Under the pieces are notes generated by a model. It made no database searches. It was not told the DNA's origin and saw only the letters and a program-made list of their open reading frames with translations. The translations under genes and the position numbers were made by a program. Positions 18,415 to 27,300 of a stretch of 64,000 nt of DNA are shown piece after piece. Position 1 is the first letter of the stretch, and every line of letters starts with the position of its first letter. Location of the stretch: the NCBI RefSeq assembly GCF_014077505.1, contig NZ_JACGWA010000001.1:434001-498000 (forward strand), in the 5' to 3' direction. Source of the stretch: Colwellia sp. BRX10-3 (GTDB lineage: Bacteria > Pseudomonadota > Gammaproteobacteria > Enterobacterales > Alteromonadaceae).

Positions 18415-19291
18415 CTTTTTTTTCACTTTCAGACTTAATTGTTATCGCCTCAAATACACTTGAAACAATTGTTGTACCTTTAGTTTTATTATCAAAAGCT
18501 AAGTTTTTAAATAATTGCTGACAGCTATCTTGATCTTGTTCTGATTGGCAGCTTGATGACGCCGTTAAGTCAACATTTTTCAACAGAGCAGCTAAGTCAA
18601 GATTGAGTACCAGTTGGTTACCCTCACCTTTAGCTATAGGTAAATCAAAATAGAAAGTATTTGGATATCGACAGCCTTGTTCAGGCGCTCGCATAACACT
18701 GGCTGATTTACAGCCTGTCGAGCCCAAATGAAATAACCATTGCTCATTATTAGTGGCAAGCTCAAGTCGCATAAATTTATGGCCAGTTTGCCAAACCCAA
18801 AACATTGACGGTAAATTTAACGGGCTTTTTTGACTAATGGGGTTTAAATGATTGACCTTAAAAGGCACGCCAAGTGTAAAGCGAATGGCGCTATTTTCAT
18901 TGATACTAGCACCAGAGATAGGTTCAAGCTCGATAATCCAATTACTGTTTTTAATTGAGCCCGTTTGCTGCTTAACAGAGGGGCAGTTAGTGCCAAGCAA
19001 AACCGTATCATGGGCTTGAAAAGGGTTTTGCGCTAAATTAAGCTTTTGCCAACCCGTTTTATCTGAACCTAATTGAACGTCACTAATAAAAAATTGAAAT
19101 TGTTCAATAAACCAGGTTTTATTTACCTCGCCAGTATCAAATGGTATTTGGCAGTCAAGTACATCGTTCTGCCATAGTAACTGCACATTAATCTGCGGAT
19201 TACTCGACGACGTAAAGCTAAAAAAATATCCAGACACACTGAGGAAAATAATAAATGCGGCTGAATATACATACTGCTTATTACTTAACAT
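18404..19291 (-). CDS. MbnP-family (AZL_007920/MXAN_0976) copper-binding protein
   Basis: I chose ATG 19291, with GGAG just upstream; the frame runs on to 19537 but would cover the divergent promoter. The protein has 295 residues with an N-terminal hydrophobic segment (YSAAFIIFLSVSGYFFSF), so it is exported or anchored. Family marks are FIEQFQFFISDVQL, the tryptophan motif FWVWQTGHKFMRLE with Trp165 and Trp167, HLGSTGC at 188-194, and Cys-containing loops. In the methanotroph MbnP, a tryptophan becomes kynurenine and the protein binds copper tightly; one of these tryptophans would be the target here. It precedes and overlaps the MbnH-like gene. Confidence 0.83.
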   Translation of the reverse strand: MLSNKQYVYSAAFIIFLSVSGYFFSFTSSSNPQINVQLLWQNDVLDCQIPFDTGEVNKTWFIEQFQFFISDVQLGSDKTGWQKLNLAQNPFQAHDTVLLGTNCPSVKQQTGSIKNSNWIIELEPISGASINENSAIRFTLGVPFKVNHLNPISQKSPLNLPSMFWVWQTGHKFMRLELATNNEQWLFHLGSTGCKSASVMRAPEQGCRYPNTFYFDLPIAKGEGNQLVLNLDLAALLKNVDLTASSSCQSEQDQDSCQQLFKNLAFDNKTKGTTIVSSVFEAITIKSESEKKDVE

Positions 19292-19437
19292 AAACTCCAC
19301 TTCAAGGTCATTAAGGCTATAAATATAAGTTTTTTCATACAAGTTAAAAACTCTAGCGGTTAGAAAGCAATTATTTAAAAAACAATTCAAATGCGTTAAA
19401 GTAATATATAACATTTTATTAACATAAGGACTATCTG

Positions 19438-22191
19438 ATGTTGCGTATAACATGGATTTTTGTAGTGTTGGTGACCATGCTTTATAGCCACCTAACATTT
19501 GCCCACTCAGAACACGACAAAGCACGTTTTGTTGCAAAAAAAGGCAAAGACACAGGAAAATGCGATCAGGTACTAAGACCTTGTAAAACTATTGCTTATG
19601 CTGTTAAACAAGCGAATAAAGGCGATAAAATATTAGTTTCTGCTGGTGAATATACGGTTAATTCCAGTGAAGAGTTATTCTATTTAAAAAGTGCTTTAGT
19701 ACCGATTTTTGGTGGCTACAATCGCTTTGACCACTTTCAAAGCCAAAGCCCAGATACCAACCCGACAGAGTTGAAAAATATTCCAGCAGATATGGCCGAG
19801 CCCTTACGTCAGCAAGGTTTTGTTGTTCTAGCTGACGGTAAATCGCTATTTGCCAATAACAGTCCTGAAGGCAATGCACTACAGAGCAAACTCGATAGTT
19901 ACTATACCTTAAGTCAAAAGCAGACGGGGGTCGATTGTGTTGACGGCTCAGCAGGTAGCTTTGCTTGTAACAATATCGATTTACTTGCCCATATGCCCTT
20001 AAATGAATTTTCTAGTAAGCCAAATGCTGCTAACGATATTTGGGGTCATGTAGATTTAAATACCGGTGATGAATATGCCTTGATAGGTTTGCGCAATGGC
20101 GTTGCCGTAGTTAATGTTACTGACCCAGAGAACCCTGAAGAAGTTGGCACCATATCAGGCCTTAACTCTAGCTGGCGCGATATCAAAGTTTATCAATATT
20201 TTGATAGCAGTATCAATGCATGGCAAGCCTACGCTTACGCCACTGTCGATAGCGCAACCGATTACGTAACTATTATTAACCTCAACCAACTACCTAACTC
20301 AGTTAATTTAGTCGAGAAGAATAGAGTTGTGACTAAAGCGCATAATGTTTACATTACCAATGTTGATCACACGCTTAACATTGCTTTACCTGGCTTAACA
20401 CCTAGCTTACAACTTATTGGTAGTAACAAGTTTGGTGGCGCCTTTCACAGTTATTCATTAAAAAATCCTGCGACATTAACGCCATTATCTAATAATTATT
20501 TTGGCTCAGGTTACACTCACGATGGCGCTTCACTAAACATTACCGATAGTCGAAAGGAAAGCCAATGTAACACCCGAGGAGATAGCTGTACTGTTTTCAT
20601 TGATTTTAATGAAAAGGAAATGAAACTTTGGAATATCACAGATGCTTCTGCCACAACCCTACTTGGCACAGGTGAATATAACGATGTGGCAAAAAGTAAT
20701 CAATATGTGCACTCGGGGTGGGGTACGGAAGATAAACAGCATATATTCTTACATGATGAATTTGATGAGAAAGACGGTGGCTTAAACTCTACCGTGCGTA
20801 TTTTCTCCATTGCTGATCTTAATAACCCGACACAAGTGGGTCAATGGACCGGCCCAACTCGCGCGATTGATCATAATGGCTTTGTTCGTGGTAACCGATA
20901 TTACATGTCAAACTATGAACGCGGCTTAACCGTATTAGATATTACTGATCCTGCAAATCCAGTCGACGTTGGTTTTTTCGACACTTATACACCGTCGAAT
21001 AACGCCGGTTTTAACGGCGCTTGGGGTACTTACCCCTTTTTACCCTCAGGTAATATTTTAGTGAGTGACATTGGCAGCGGTTTATACATTTTAAAAGACC
21101 GTACACATGAATCTAGCCAAGGCAAAGTAACCTTTACTAATAAAGCCATAACAGCTAACCAAGGTGAAACCCTAACAGTTAACGTGCAACGTAGTAGCGC
21201 TAGCAACCCTGATCAGGCCATAGCCATTAATTACCAGCTATTACCCGGTAGTGCAAAAGAAAATAGCGACTACACGCCAGTAGCTGGCACATTAACTTGG
21301 GCTGCCAATGACATAGCCGATAAAACTATCAATATCGATATTGCCAGTGACTCAACGGGTGAAGAGTTTCAAGAGCAATTTTTTGTACGTTTAAGCCAAC
21401 CAAGCAATAGCGCCACACTCGGTAGTAATAGTTACCTAACGGTTAATATTGACGGCCTTATCGACAGTGGTTCATTGTCATTCACCACATCTGAAACAAC
21501 CGTAGCTGAAAACCAAGGCACGCTAGATATAGCACTTGCACGTCAAGGAAGCTCGACAGGAGCAGTGTCTGTTTCGTATTTATTAAGCTCTGGCACAGCC
21601 ATTATTGGTGAAGATGTTGAATCAGCTTCAGGCACCGTAAATTGGCCAGATGGTGACTCAACAGAAAAAAACATTCAAATTGTGATTATTGATGACACTG
21701 AAAGTGAAATTAATGAGAATTTCACCATTGCCTTATCAGCGGTTGATGGTAGTAATCTAGGTGTAAATACCCAGTACACAGTAACTATTTCAGATGACGA
21801 TAGTAATACAGCCCCCATAGTAACTTTAGCTGAAAATAGTGAAGTAAACACCGCTGCAACGGTTAGCGTAACTGCAACAGCAGCGGATAATGAAAATGAC
21901 CCCATGACTTACTTGTGGCAACAAACAGCTGGAACTAGTATCAATTTAACTAACGCCGACACTTTAGTAGCAGGCTTTGTAGCCCCATCAACAGCCGGTA
22001 ATATAACGCTTTCATTCACCGCCACTGACTCTAAAGGACTATCGACCAGTGACACAATCACACTAACGGTTATAGCAATGCCAGCGGGAATGCCAATACC
22101 ACTAACAGCAGATAAGTCTTCGGGTAGTGGTTCAATCGGATATTTCGTCATCTTTATGCTGGTGTTATTAACTAGAAAACAAATAAAATAA
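19438..22191 (+). CDS. Large exported choice-of-anchor-B protein with Calx-beta domains and GlyGly-CTERM-like tail
   Basis: The 917-residue protein has a signal peptide (residues 1-22, ending LTFA). Residues ~30-75 look like the start of a pectate-lyase-type repeat domain (LRPCKTIAYAVKQANKGDKI). Residues ~164-554 carry LVIVD-like repeats of the choice-of-anchor-B family (LIGLRNGVAVVNVTDPENPE, RGLTVLDITDPANPVDVGFF). Calx-beta-like modules follow at ~560-672 and ~678-789, then an Ig/REJ-like domain at ~790-882. The end, SSGSGSIGY plus a hydrophobic stretch and RKQIK, fits a GlyGly-CTERM rhombosortase signal. ATG 19438 has AAGGA eight bases upstream. It is divergent from the mbnP-like gene with 146 bases between, suggesting shared control. 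Confidence 0.85.
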   Translation: MLRITWIFVVLVTMLYSHLTFAHSEHDKARFVAKKGKDTGKCDQVLRPCKTIAYAVKQANKGDKILVSAGEYTVNSSEELFYLKSALVPIFGGYNRFDHFQSQSPDTNPTELKNIPADMAEPLRQQGFVVLADGKSLFANNSPEGNALQSKLDSYYTLSQKQTGVDCVDGSAGSFACNNIDLLAHMPLNEFSSKPNAANDIWGHVDLNTGDEYALIGLRNGVAVVNVTDPENPEEVGTISGLNSSWRDIKVYQYFDSSINAWQAYAYATVDSATDYVTIINLNQLPNSVNLVEKNRVVTKAHNVYITNVDHTLNIALPGLTPSLQLIGSNKFGGAFHSYSLKNPATLTPLSNNYFGSGYTHDGASLNITDSRKESQCNTRGDSCTVFIDFNEKEMKLWNITDASATTLLGTGEYNDVAKSNQYVHSGWGTEDKQHIFLHDEFDEKDGGLNSTVRIFSIADLNNPTQVGQWTGPTRAIDHNGFVRGNRYYMSNYERGLTVLDITDPANPVDVGFFDTYTPSNNAGFNGAWGTYPFLPSGNILVSDIGSGLYILKDRTHESSQGKVTFTNKAITANQGETLTVNVQRSSASNPDQAIAINYQLLPGSAKENSDYTPVAGTLTWAANDIADKTINIDIASDSTGEEFQEQFFVRLSQPSNSATLGSNSYLTVNIDGLIDSGSLSFTTSETTVAENQGTLDIALARQGSSTGAVSVSYLLSSGTAIIGEDVESASGTVNWPDGDSTEKNIQIVIIDDTESEINENFTIALSAVDGSNLGVNTQYTVTISDDDSNTAPIVTLAENSEVNTAATVSVTATAADNENDPMTYLWQQTAGTSINLTNADTLVAGFVAPSTAGNITLSFTATDSKGLSTSDTITLTVIAMPAGMPIPLTADKSSGSGSIGYFVIFMLVLLTRKQIK

Positions 22192-22203
22192 GCAATAAAG
22201 CCA

Positions 22204-22237
22204 GTTGAGCGATTAGCGAAACAGCAAATCGCTCAAC
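22204..22237 (+). terminator. Hairpin after the choice-of-anchor-B gene
   Basis: A perfect 11-bp inverted repeat (GTTGAGCGATT / AATCGCTCAAC) with a 12-base loop begins 13 bases after the stop. It lacks a T-tract, so it may stabilise the 3' end rather than terminate. Confidence 0.5.
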
Positions 22238-22364
22238 TATTGAACTATCAGACTCTTTTATCAGGTTTTTTAACTTTATAATGGTGACAACAAAATAAAA
22301 AATGCTTATACTTCCCGCCGCTTTTGATTAACCTTTCGCGTTTATCAGAGCAGATTAACAAGAT

Positions 22365-22441
22365 GGCCCCTTAGCTCAGTTGGTTAGAGCATCCGACTCA
22401 TAATCGGCAGGTCCCCTGTTCAAGTCAGGGAGGGGCCACCA
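22365..22441 (+). tRNA. ileX: tRNA-Ile2 (CAU anticodon, lysidine-modified, reads AUA)
   Basis: The 77-base cloverleaf has a perfect acceptor stem (GGCCCCT / AGGGGCC), an encoded CCA end, D-arm GCTC/GAGC, a TTCAAGT T-loop and anticodon loop CTCATAA (CAT). CAT could mean initiator Met, elongator Met or Ile2. The acceptor stem and body follow E. coli ileX closely (GGCCCCTTAGCTCAG) and differ from the Met tRNAs, so Ile2 is the best call. TilS would modify C34 to lysidine. An integrase remnant follows in the same orientation. Confidence 0.9.
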
Positions 22442-22552
22442 TCTACTACTCTCATACAGTCTAAAATTATCCCAAACACCATATACAGCCTAATAAAAAC
22501 TTAGAAAACATACCTGTACAATTCTGAGAGCGTCTTGCTAAATCTCAAATCT

Positions 22553-22606
22553 TTAGTAACATTGATAGTAACACGTACCTAATGTTACTAACTTTGGTGT
22601 TACTAA
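22553..22606 (+). repeat. Four TAGTAACA-type sites in two inverted pairs before the integrase remnant
   Basis: TTAGTAACA at 22553-22561 and TAGTAACA at 22566-22573 are mirrored by TGTTACTAA at 22583-22591 and 22598-22606. All lie directly upstream of the integrase start at 22608. Such repeats fit integrase arm-type binding sites or an autoregulatory operator; the role is inferred. Confidence 0.55.
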
Positions 22607-22607
22607 A

Positions 22608-22947
22608 ATGGCTAGAACAACAAAACCCTTAACAAATACGGAAATAAAACAAGCTAAACCAAAAGACAAAGAGTACAACCTTGTTGATGGTGATGGATAG
22701 TCTTTGCGAGTCAAACCCAAAGGCTCAAAGCTTTGTTTGTTTAATTATTATCGACCAATAACAAAAAAACGGGCTAATATCAGTTTTGGCTCATACCCTG
22801 CCTTATCACTGCACAAGCAAGAGAGTTAAGAAAAAAACCAAAGAGCTGTTAGCTCAAGGTATTGATCCTAAATACCACCGTGAAGAACAAGTACTCAACT
22901 ATGCCACCCATAATAACTTGCACAATAACCAAGCACATATAGGGTAA
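22608..22947 (+). pseudogene. Tyrosine integrase (P4 type, DUF4102 arm-binding domain), truncated remnant
   Basis: The start is ATG 22608. The first 30 codons read MARTTKPLTNTEIKQAKP...YNLVDGDG and then hit TAG where the family has a residue before the next strand (SLRVKPKGSK). The same frame continues through NISFGSYPALSL, after which one base is lost. The next frame gives AQARELRKKTKELLAQGIDP and stops at 22947. These are the N-terminal arm-binding motifs of P4-like tRNA-targeting integrases (~400 residues). The core-binding and catalytic R-H-R-Y domains are absent. It lies 166 bases after the tRNA-Ile2 3' end in the same orientation, marking an old integration site whose element has been lost. 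Confidence 0.85.
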
Positions 22948-23095
22948 TCTACAGATAATCCAATAAACTCATTTATTTGGTAAATAAGTAGTTTAGTAAT
23001 GATTATCATGAATTTATCCTAAACCGCTGAATTTCATGCAAGTTTTAAACTCTATACGAAGATAGCCTTATTTTGATTGGTATATAGTTCAGTTT

Positions 23096-24079
23096 TTAAG
23101 CGCTATTCAAACAAGCTTGTTCATTCGCGATGCCGTGTGTGCGTTTTAAGCCGACATGTTCAGTAAATTCACACAAATGCTCTGCTGTCCCTACAGCGCC
23201 GGTGAATATACCTTCAAAATTAGTGGTAAGTTTTAGCCAGCTTTCATCACTGTTCTGAAGCCTTGACAGTGTTTTTTTGTTCGCTTTTAGCATTTATTGC
23301 ACCGCGATTATCTTCTCTAATCAATCTGCCTGCTTCACCCACCAACGTTAAGTAATCTTTTAAGCTAAAGGAAATACCTGATATTTTGTTTTCATGGCCA
23401 TTGCCTGTAAAAACTAATAACGCTGTCGGTTGTTCGACTTTTATCGCGGCTTTGATACGTAGTTGAATACTGGTGTAGCTTGACTGCTCAGGAGTAGGTG
23501 CAATCCCGGCACGTACAGGGTTTAAGTCAACATATGCCATGTAAGACAGTAATGTTCCTTCATCGAGTAGTGCTTGTGATTTGAAACGTCCTTCCCAAAA
23601 ATGACCTGAGCACTTATCTTCTTTGTTCGCTTGTCGGGCAATCGGCTCGTTTAAAGCACGCATAAACCAACTGATATCGATTAAGCGTTGGTTATAAATC
23701 AGCGCTGTTTCTTCAACCATTTCCATCTCGAATTTAGTTAATGATTGTCTCGCTGATATTTACTGGTCAAAATGGCGCCTTTAAACAACTTATGCCAACG
23801 GGAAAGTACCTATAGCGTAGACCAACTTTTCACTTGTTCACTATCAACATGCAGTACTAGATGTAAGTGATTATGCATTAGGGCATGAGTGCAAATATCA
23901 ATGAAAAATACCTGAGATAATTGAAAAATGCGCTTCTCAATTCAATGACGCCTGTGCTCATAACTGACACCGGTTTCTTTATCCACACCACATAAAAAGG
24001 CTTTGCGAACGGCTCTGCTGTAAATATGATAATAGGGCGTATCGGAAAAACTGATTTGCTGTGAACGAGGCTTAGGCAT
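23096..24079 (-). pseudogene. HUH (Y1) REP-associated-type transposase, degraded
   Basis: From ATG 24079 the minus strand reads MPKPRSQQISFSDTPYYHIY, then SYEHRRH followed by TGA in place of a likely TGG. It continues into DICTHALMHNHLHLVLHV with the HUH histidines, then has TAG and TAA stops. A frameshift near 23740 leads into ISWFMRALNEPIARQANKED and FWEGRFKSQALLDE. A second frameshift near 23250-23290 leads to the C-terminal SWLKLTTNFEGIFTGAVGTA. Together these reconstruct one ~320-residue transposase of the family common in marine gammaproteobacteria. At least three stops and two frameshifts make it inactive. The two longest intact pieces are 23247-23726 and 23096-23293. Confidence 0.85.
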
Positions 24080-24392
24080 ATCAATCACCACACTTAAAAA
24101 GGATAAATCAAGTGTAGTTTTTGTTCAAAATATCAGCAAGTTATTGTGGGTGGTTTAATGAATCTTTTAAAGAATATCTTTAAATTACCTGATGTAGTTT
24201 CCGACGGTGTTATTATTTAAGATTATAATATTAAATACATATTCCCTGAACTACTTTTAATTTCATTATTGCTCGCGAATTAAACTATACTCGATTTGCA
24301 CAAATAATTTTATATAGAACAAGCGATATAAAAATTGTATTATTAATGTTCGTTATATCGATATTTTTCTTATTAAAAGTAGTAAAGTAAAT
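24080..24392. other. Intergenic region upstream of the giant exported protein (313 bp)
   Basis: No gene is visible and the region is very AT-rich. It holds ACACTT / AAGTGT arms near 24092-24117, beside the transposase remnant and possibly part of its end. A perfect CGATATAA (24324-24331) / TTATATCG (24353-24360) inverted repeat lies 33 bases before the downstream start and could be an operator or a leader hairpin. Confidence 0.45.
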
Positions 24393-27300
24393 TTGACCTT
24401 TTTCCTTTGTACGAATAAGTTCTATTTTTCAGCAACTCATGTCTCTCGCAAATTATTTTTATTTGTTTTTTGGGCAATGCTATCTATTACTCCCATTTTA
24501 TCAATTAGTTCTGATGCTAAGCAGCTTGTAGCCAACAAAATAGAACTAGACAGTGCAAAAGCTATTTCAATAGCGCTCAACCAAAGAATACAAACTGGAC
24601 AAAAATTTCAAATTAAAAATGATACTTTCGACGCCGATTTTTCAAATAAAGGTTGGAAGTTCAACTCCCTCAAAGACGGCCCAACTTGGGACTGGACATT
24701 AACAAAAACCAATATCGTAGAGCCAATCAATTTATCCGCGGCACCTGAAGCCTTTAATCAACGAGATATTCGTTACTATCGTGGTCCCATTATTGAGCAA
24801 TACATTGCTAAGGCCCAAAGTATAGAACAGCAATTTATTATTCCGGCACCATTAGCGTTAAATGGTAAATCACTAGAAATAGAAGGTCGTATTAATTCTT
24901 CAGGTACATTTATTGACACAACAAATGGCTGGTTATGGCAAAACGATAAAGGCGTAGTTAGCCTGGGCGATGTAACTGTATTTGACGCTAATGGGCTTGA
25001 GCTTGCTGCCACAATGGAAATCGGTGAGCATTATTCACGTATTATTGTTGATGGTGAAGCTTTAGCTAACGCAAGTTACCCTGTATTAATCGATCCTGAA
25101 GTAGGTACTAACGACTTTAGAGTCAGCACTATGGGGCCTGATGGTTCTACTGGTTATACTGCTGATAACCCTGCTATTGCCTACAACAGTAGTTTAAATG
25201 AGTATTTAGTCGTTTGGGAAGGCGATGATGATACCTTGCCACTAGTTGACCAAGAAATAGAAATATTTGGCCAACGCATAAATGCTGAAACAGGAGCGCT
25301 TGTCGGCTCCCGTATAAGAATCAGTGAAATGGGGCCTGACGGTGATACCACTTACAGAGCAAATACTCCTACTATTGCCTACAGTAGTGCCGAAGATGAA
25401 TATCTTGTTTGTTGGAGTGGTGATGATGATAGTGCACCTAAAGTTAATGAAGAGCTTGAAATTCACTGTAATTATGTTGTTGCTGCAACAGGAACTACAC
25501 CATTTTTCCCCTTTATATATTCAGATATGGGCACTGATGGCAGTGTAAATTACTCTGCATTCAACCCTGATGTTACTTATAACGCAATCAATAACGAGTA
25601 CCTATTAGTTTGGGAAGGAAGTGACAATACAGGGACCTTGGTAGCAAGTGAATTTGAGATATACGGTCAAAGAATATTAAGTACCACAGGCGCAGAAATT
25701 GGTAGCAATGACTTTCGCATAAGTGATATGGGTAATGATGGTGATGCTGACTTTGATGCTCTACGCCCAGCGGTAACACACAATACAACAGATAATGAGT
25801 ATTTGGTAGTTTGGGCGGGAGAAAATCAAGCACTTTCCAATGAATTTGAAATTTATGGACAACGTATTGATGGCTCATCTGGCACAACGCTTGGCACCAA
25901 TGAACTAGGTGATAATGATTTTAGAATTAGCGATATGGGTGATGATAATTCAAGCGCTTACAGTGGTTTTGAGCCAGATGTAGCTTATAACACTTTTAAT
26001 AACGAATATCTCGTCGTTTGGGAAGGGGAAGATAATATATTACCCTTAGTTATCGGTGAAACTGAAATATTTGGTCAACGATTATCCGGGACTACAGCAG
26101 TCGAGTTGGGTAGCAATGATTTTCGCATTAGTGATATGGGCACTGATACCAGCACCACTATATTTGCTCTCGCTCCGGCTGCAACTTACAACTCTGCTAA
26201 CAATGAATACTTAGTGGTTTGGAATGGAGATGATGACAGCGCCACAAGTGTGGATGATGAATTTGAAATTTACGGTCAAAGGCTTATTGCAAGTAGTGGT
26301 TTAGCAATAGGTACAAATGATTTTCGCATTAGTAATATGGGAACAGATGGTGATGCTGATTTTGATGCGTTAGAGCAGACTGTATTATATAACCCAAAAA
26401 ATAATGAATACTTAGTGGTTTGGTCAGGTGAAAATCAAACATTAGTGGATGAATTTGAAATTTATGCTCAACGTATCACTAATGATTTATCATTAGTGAT
26501 TAATGAAGTTGACTACGATCAACCGGGTACTGATAACAACGAATTTATCGAATTAAAAAATATTGGCGATGCAGGAATTAATTTAAGTAATTTTACAATT
26601 GAGTTATATGATGAAAATTTAACTACCGTATACAAAACCTTAACTCTGCCCAACACTATTTTAGCTCCTGGCGATTATTATGTTATTTGTAGTAATGCGA
26701 GTCGTGTGAATAACTGTGATCAAGACGATGCAATTGATATTAATTTAATTCAAAATGGGGCGCCTGATGCTATAGCTCTGAAATTAAATTCAACAATTAT
26801 AGATGTGATAAGTTACGAGGGTAATAGCTCTCCCCCCTATATTGAAACCTCAGGCTCTGGCATTGTTGATCTTTCAACGATGAATTCTGGTGGTATCGGC
26901 CGTTTTCCTGATGGTAGCGATACTGACAATAATAGCGCCGATTGGTCTTTCTTATGTACAACCCCTGGAAGTGCTAACATCAATGTAACTTCCGATTGTA
27001 ATGTTGCTTCAGTGTTAACCATAACTGGTACGGCGTTAAATTATACTGAAGGTGATGGTGCAGTCCAAATTGATAACTTAGCTACCGCAAGCGATTTTGA
27101 TTCTGTCGATTTTGACTTAGGCGACCTGAGTATAGATATTACAGCAAATGGCAGCACTAATGATCGATTATCCATTAAAAATATTGGTAATGCCGGTGGC
27201 GAAATTGGCTTTGATACTGGGACAGGTAATGTTAGCTATGAAGGTACCTTAATTGCGACATCATCTGGTGGCAACAACGGTAGTACACCACTTGTGATAA

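Noticed and set aside
17269-19291. Methanobactin system
   Set aside because: Only MbnP- and MbnH-type genes are present. No precursor peptide, MbnB/MbnC or MbnT-like receptor is adjacent.
22365-22441. tRNA-Met (CAT anticodon)
   Set aside because: Acceptor stem and body match Ile2 (ileX) of E. coli far better than initiator or elongator Met tRNAs.
23247-23726. Stand-alone 159-aa gene
   Set aside because: It is an internal fragment of the HUH transposase, whose N- and C-terminal parts lie in other frames on either side.
22442-24392. Intact prophage or genomic island
   Set aside because: Only remnants of an integrase and a transposase are present, with no structural, replication or cargo genes between them.
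25106-26490. Regular ~200-bp direct repeats that could suggest a CRISPR or satellite array
   Set aside because: The repeats are in frame, encode a conserved protein unit, and diverge mainly at third positions and in loops. They belong to the giant protein.
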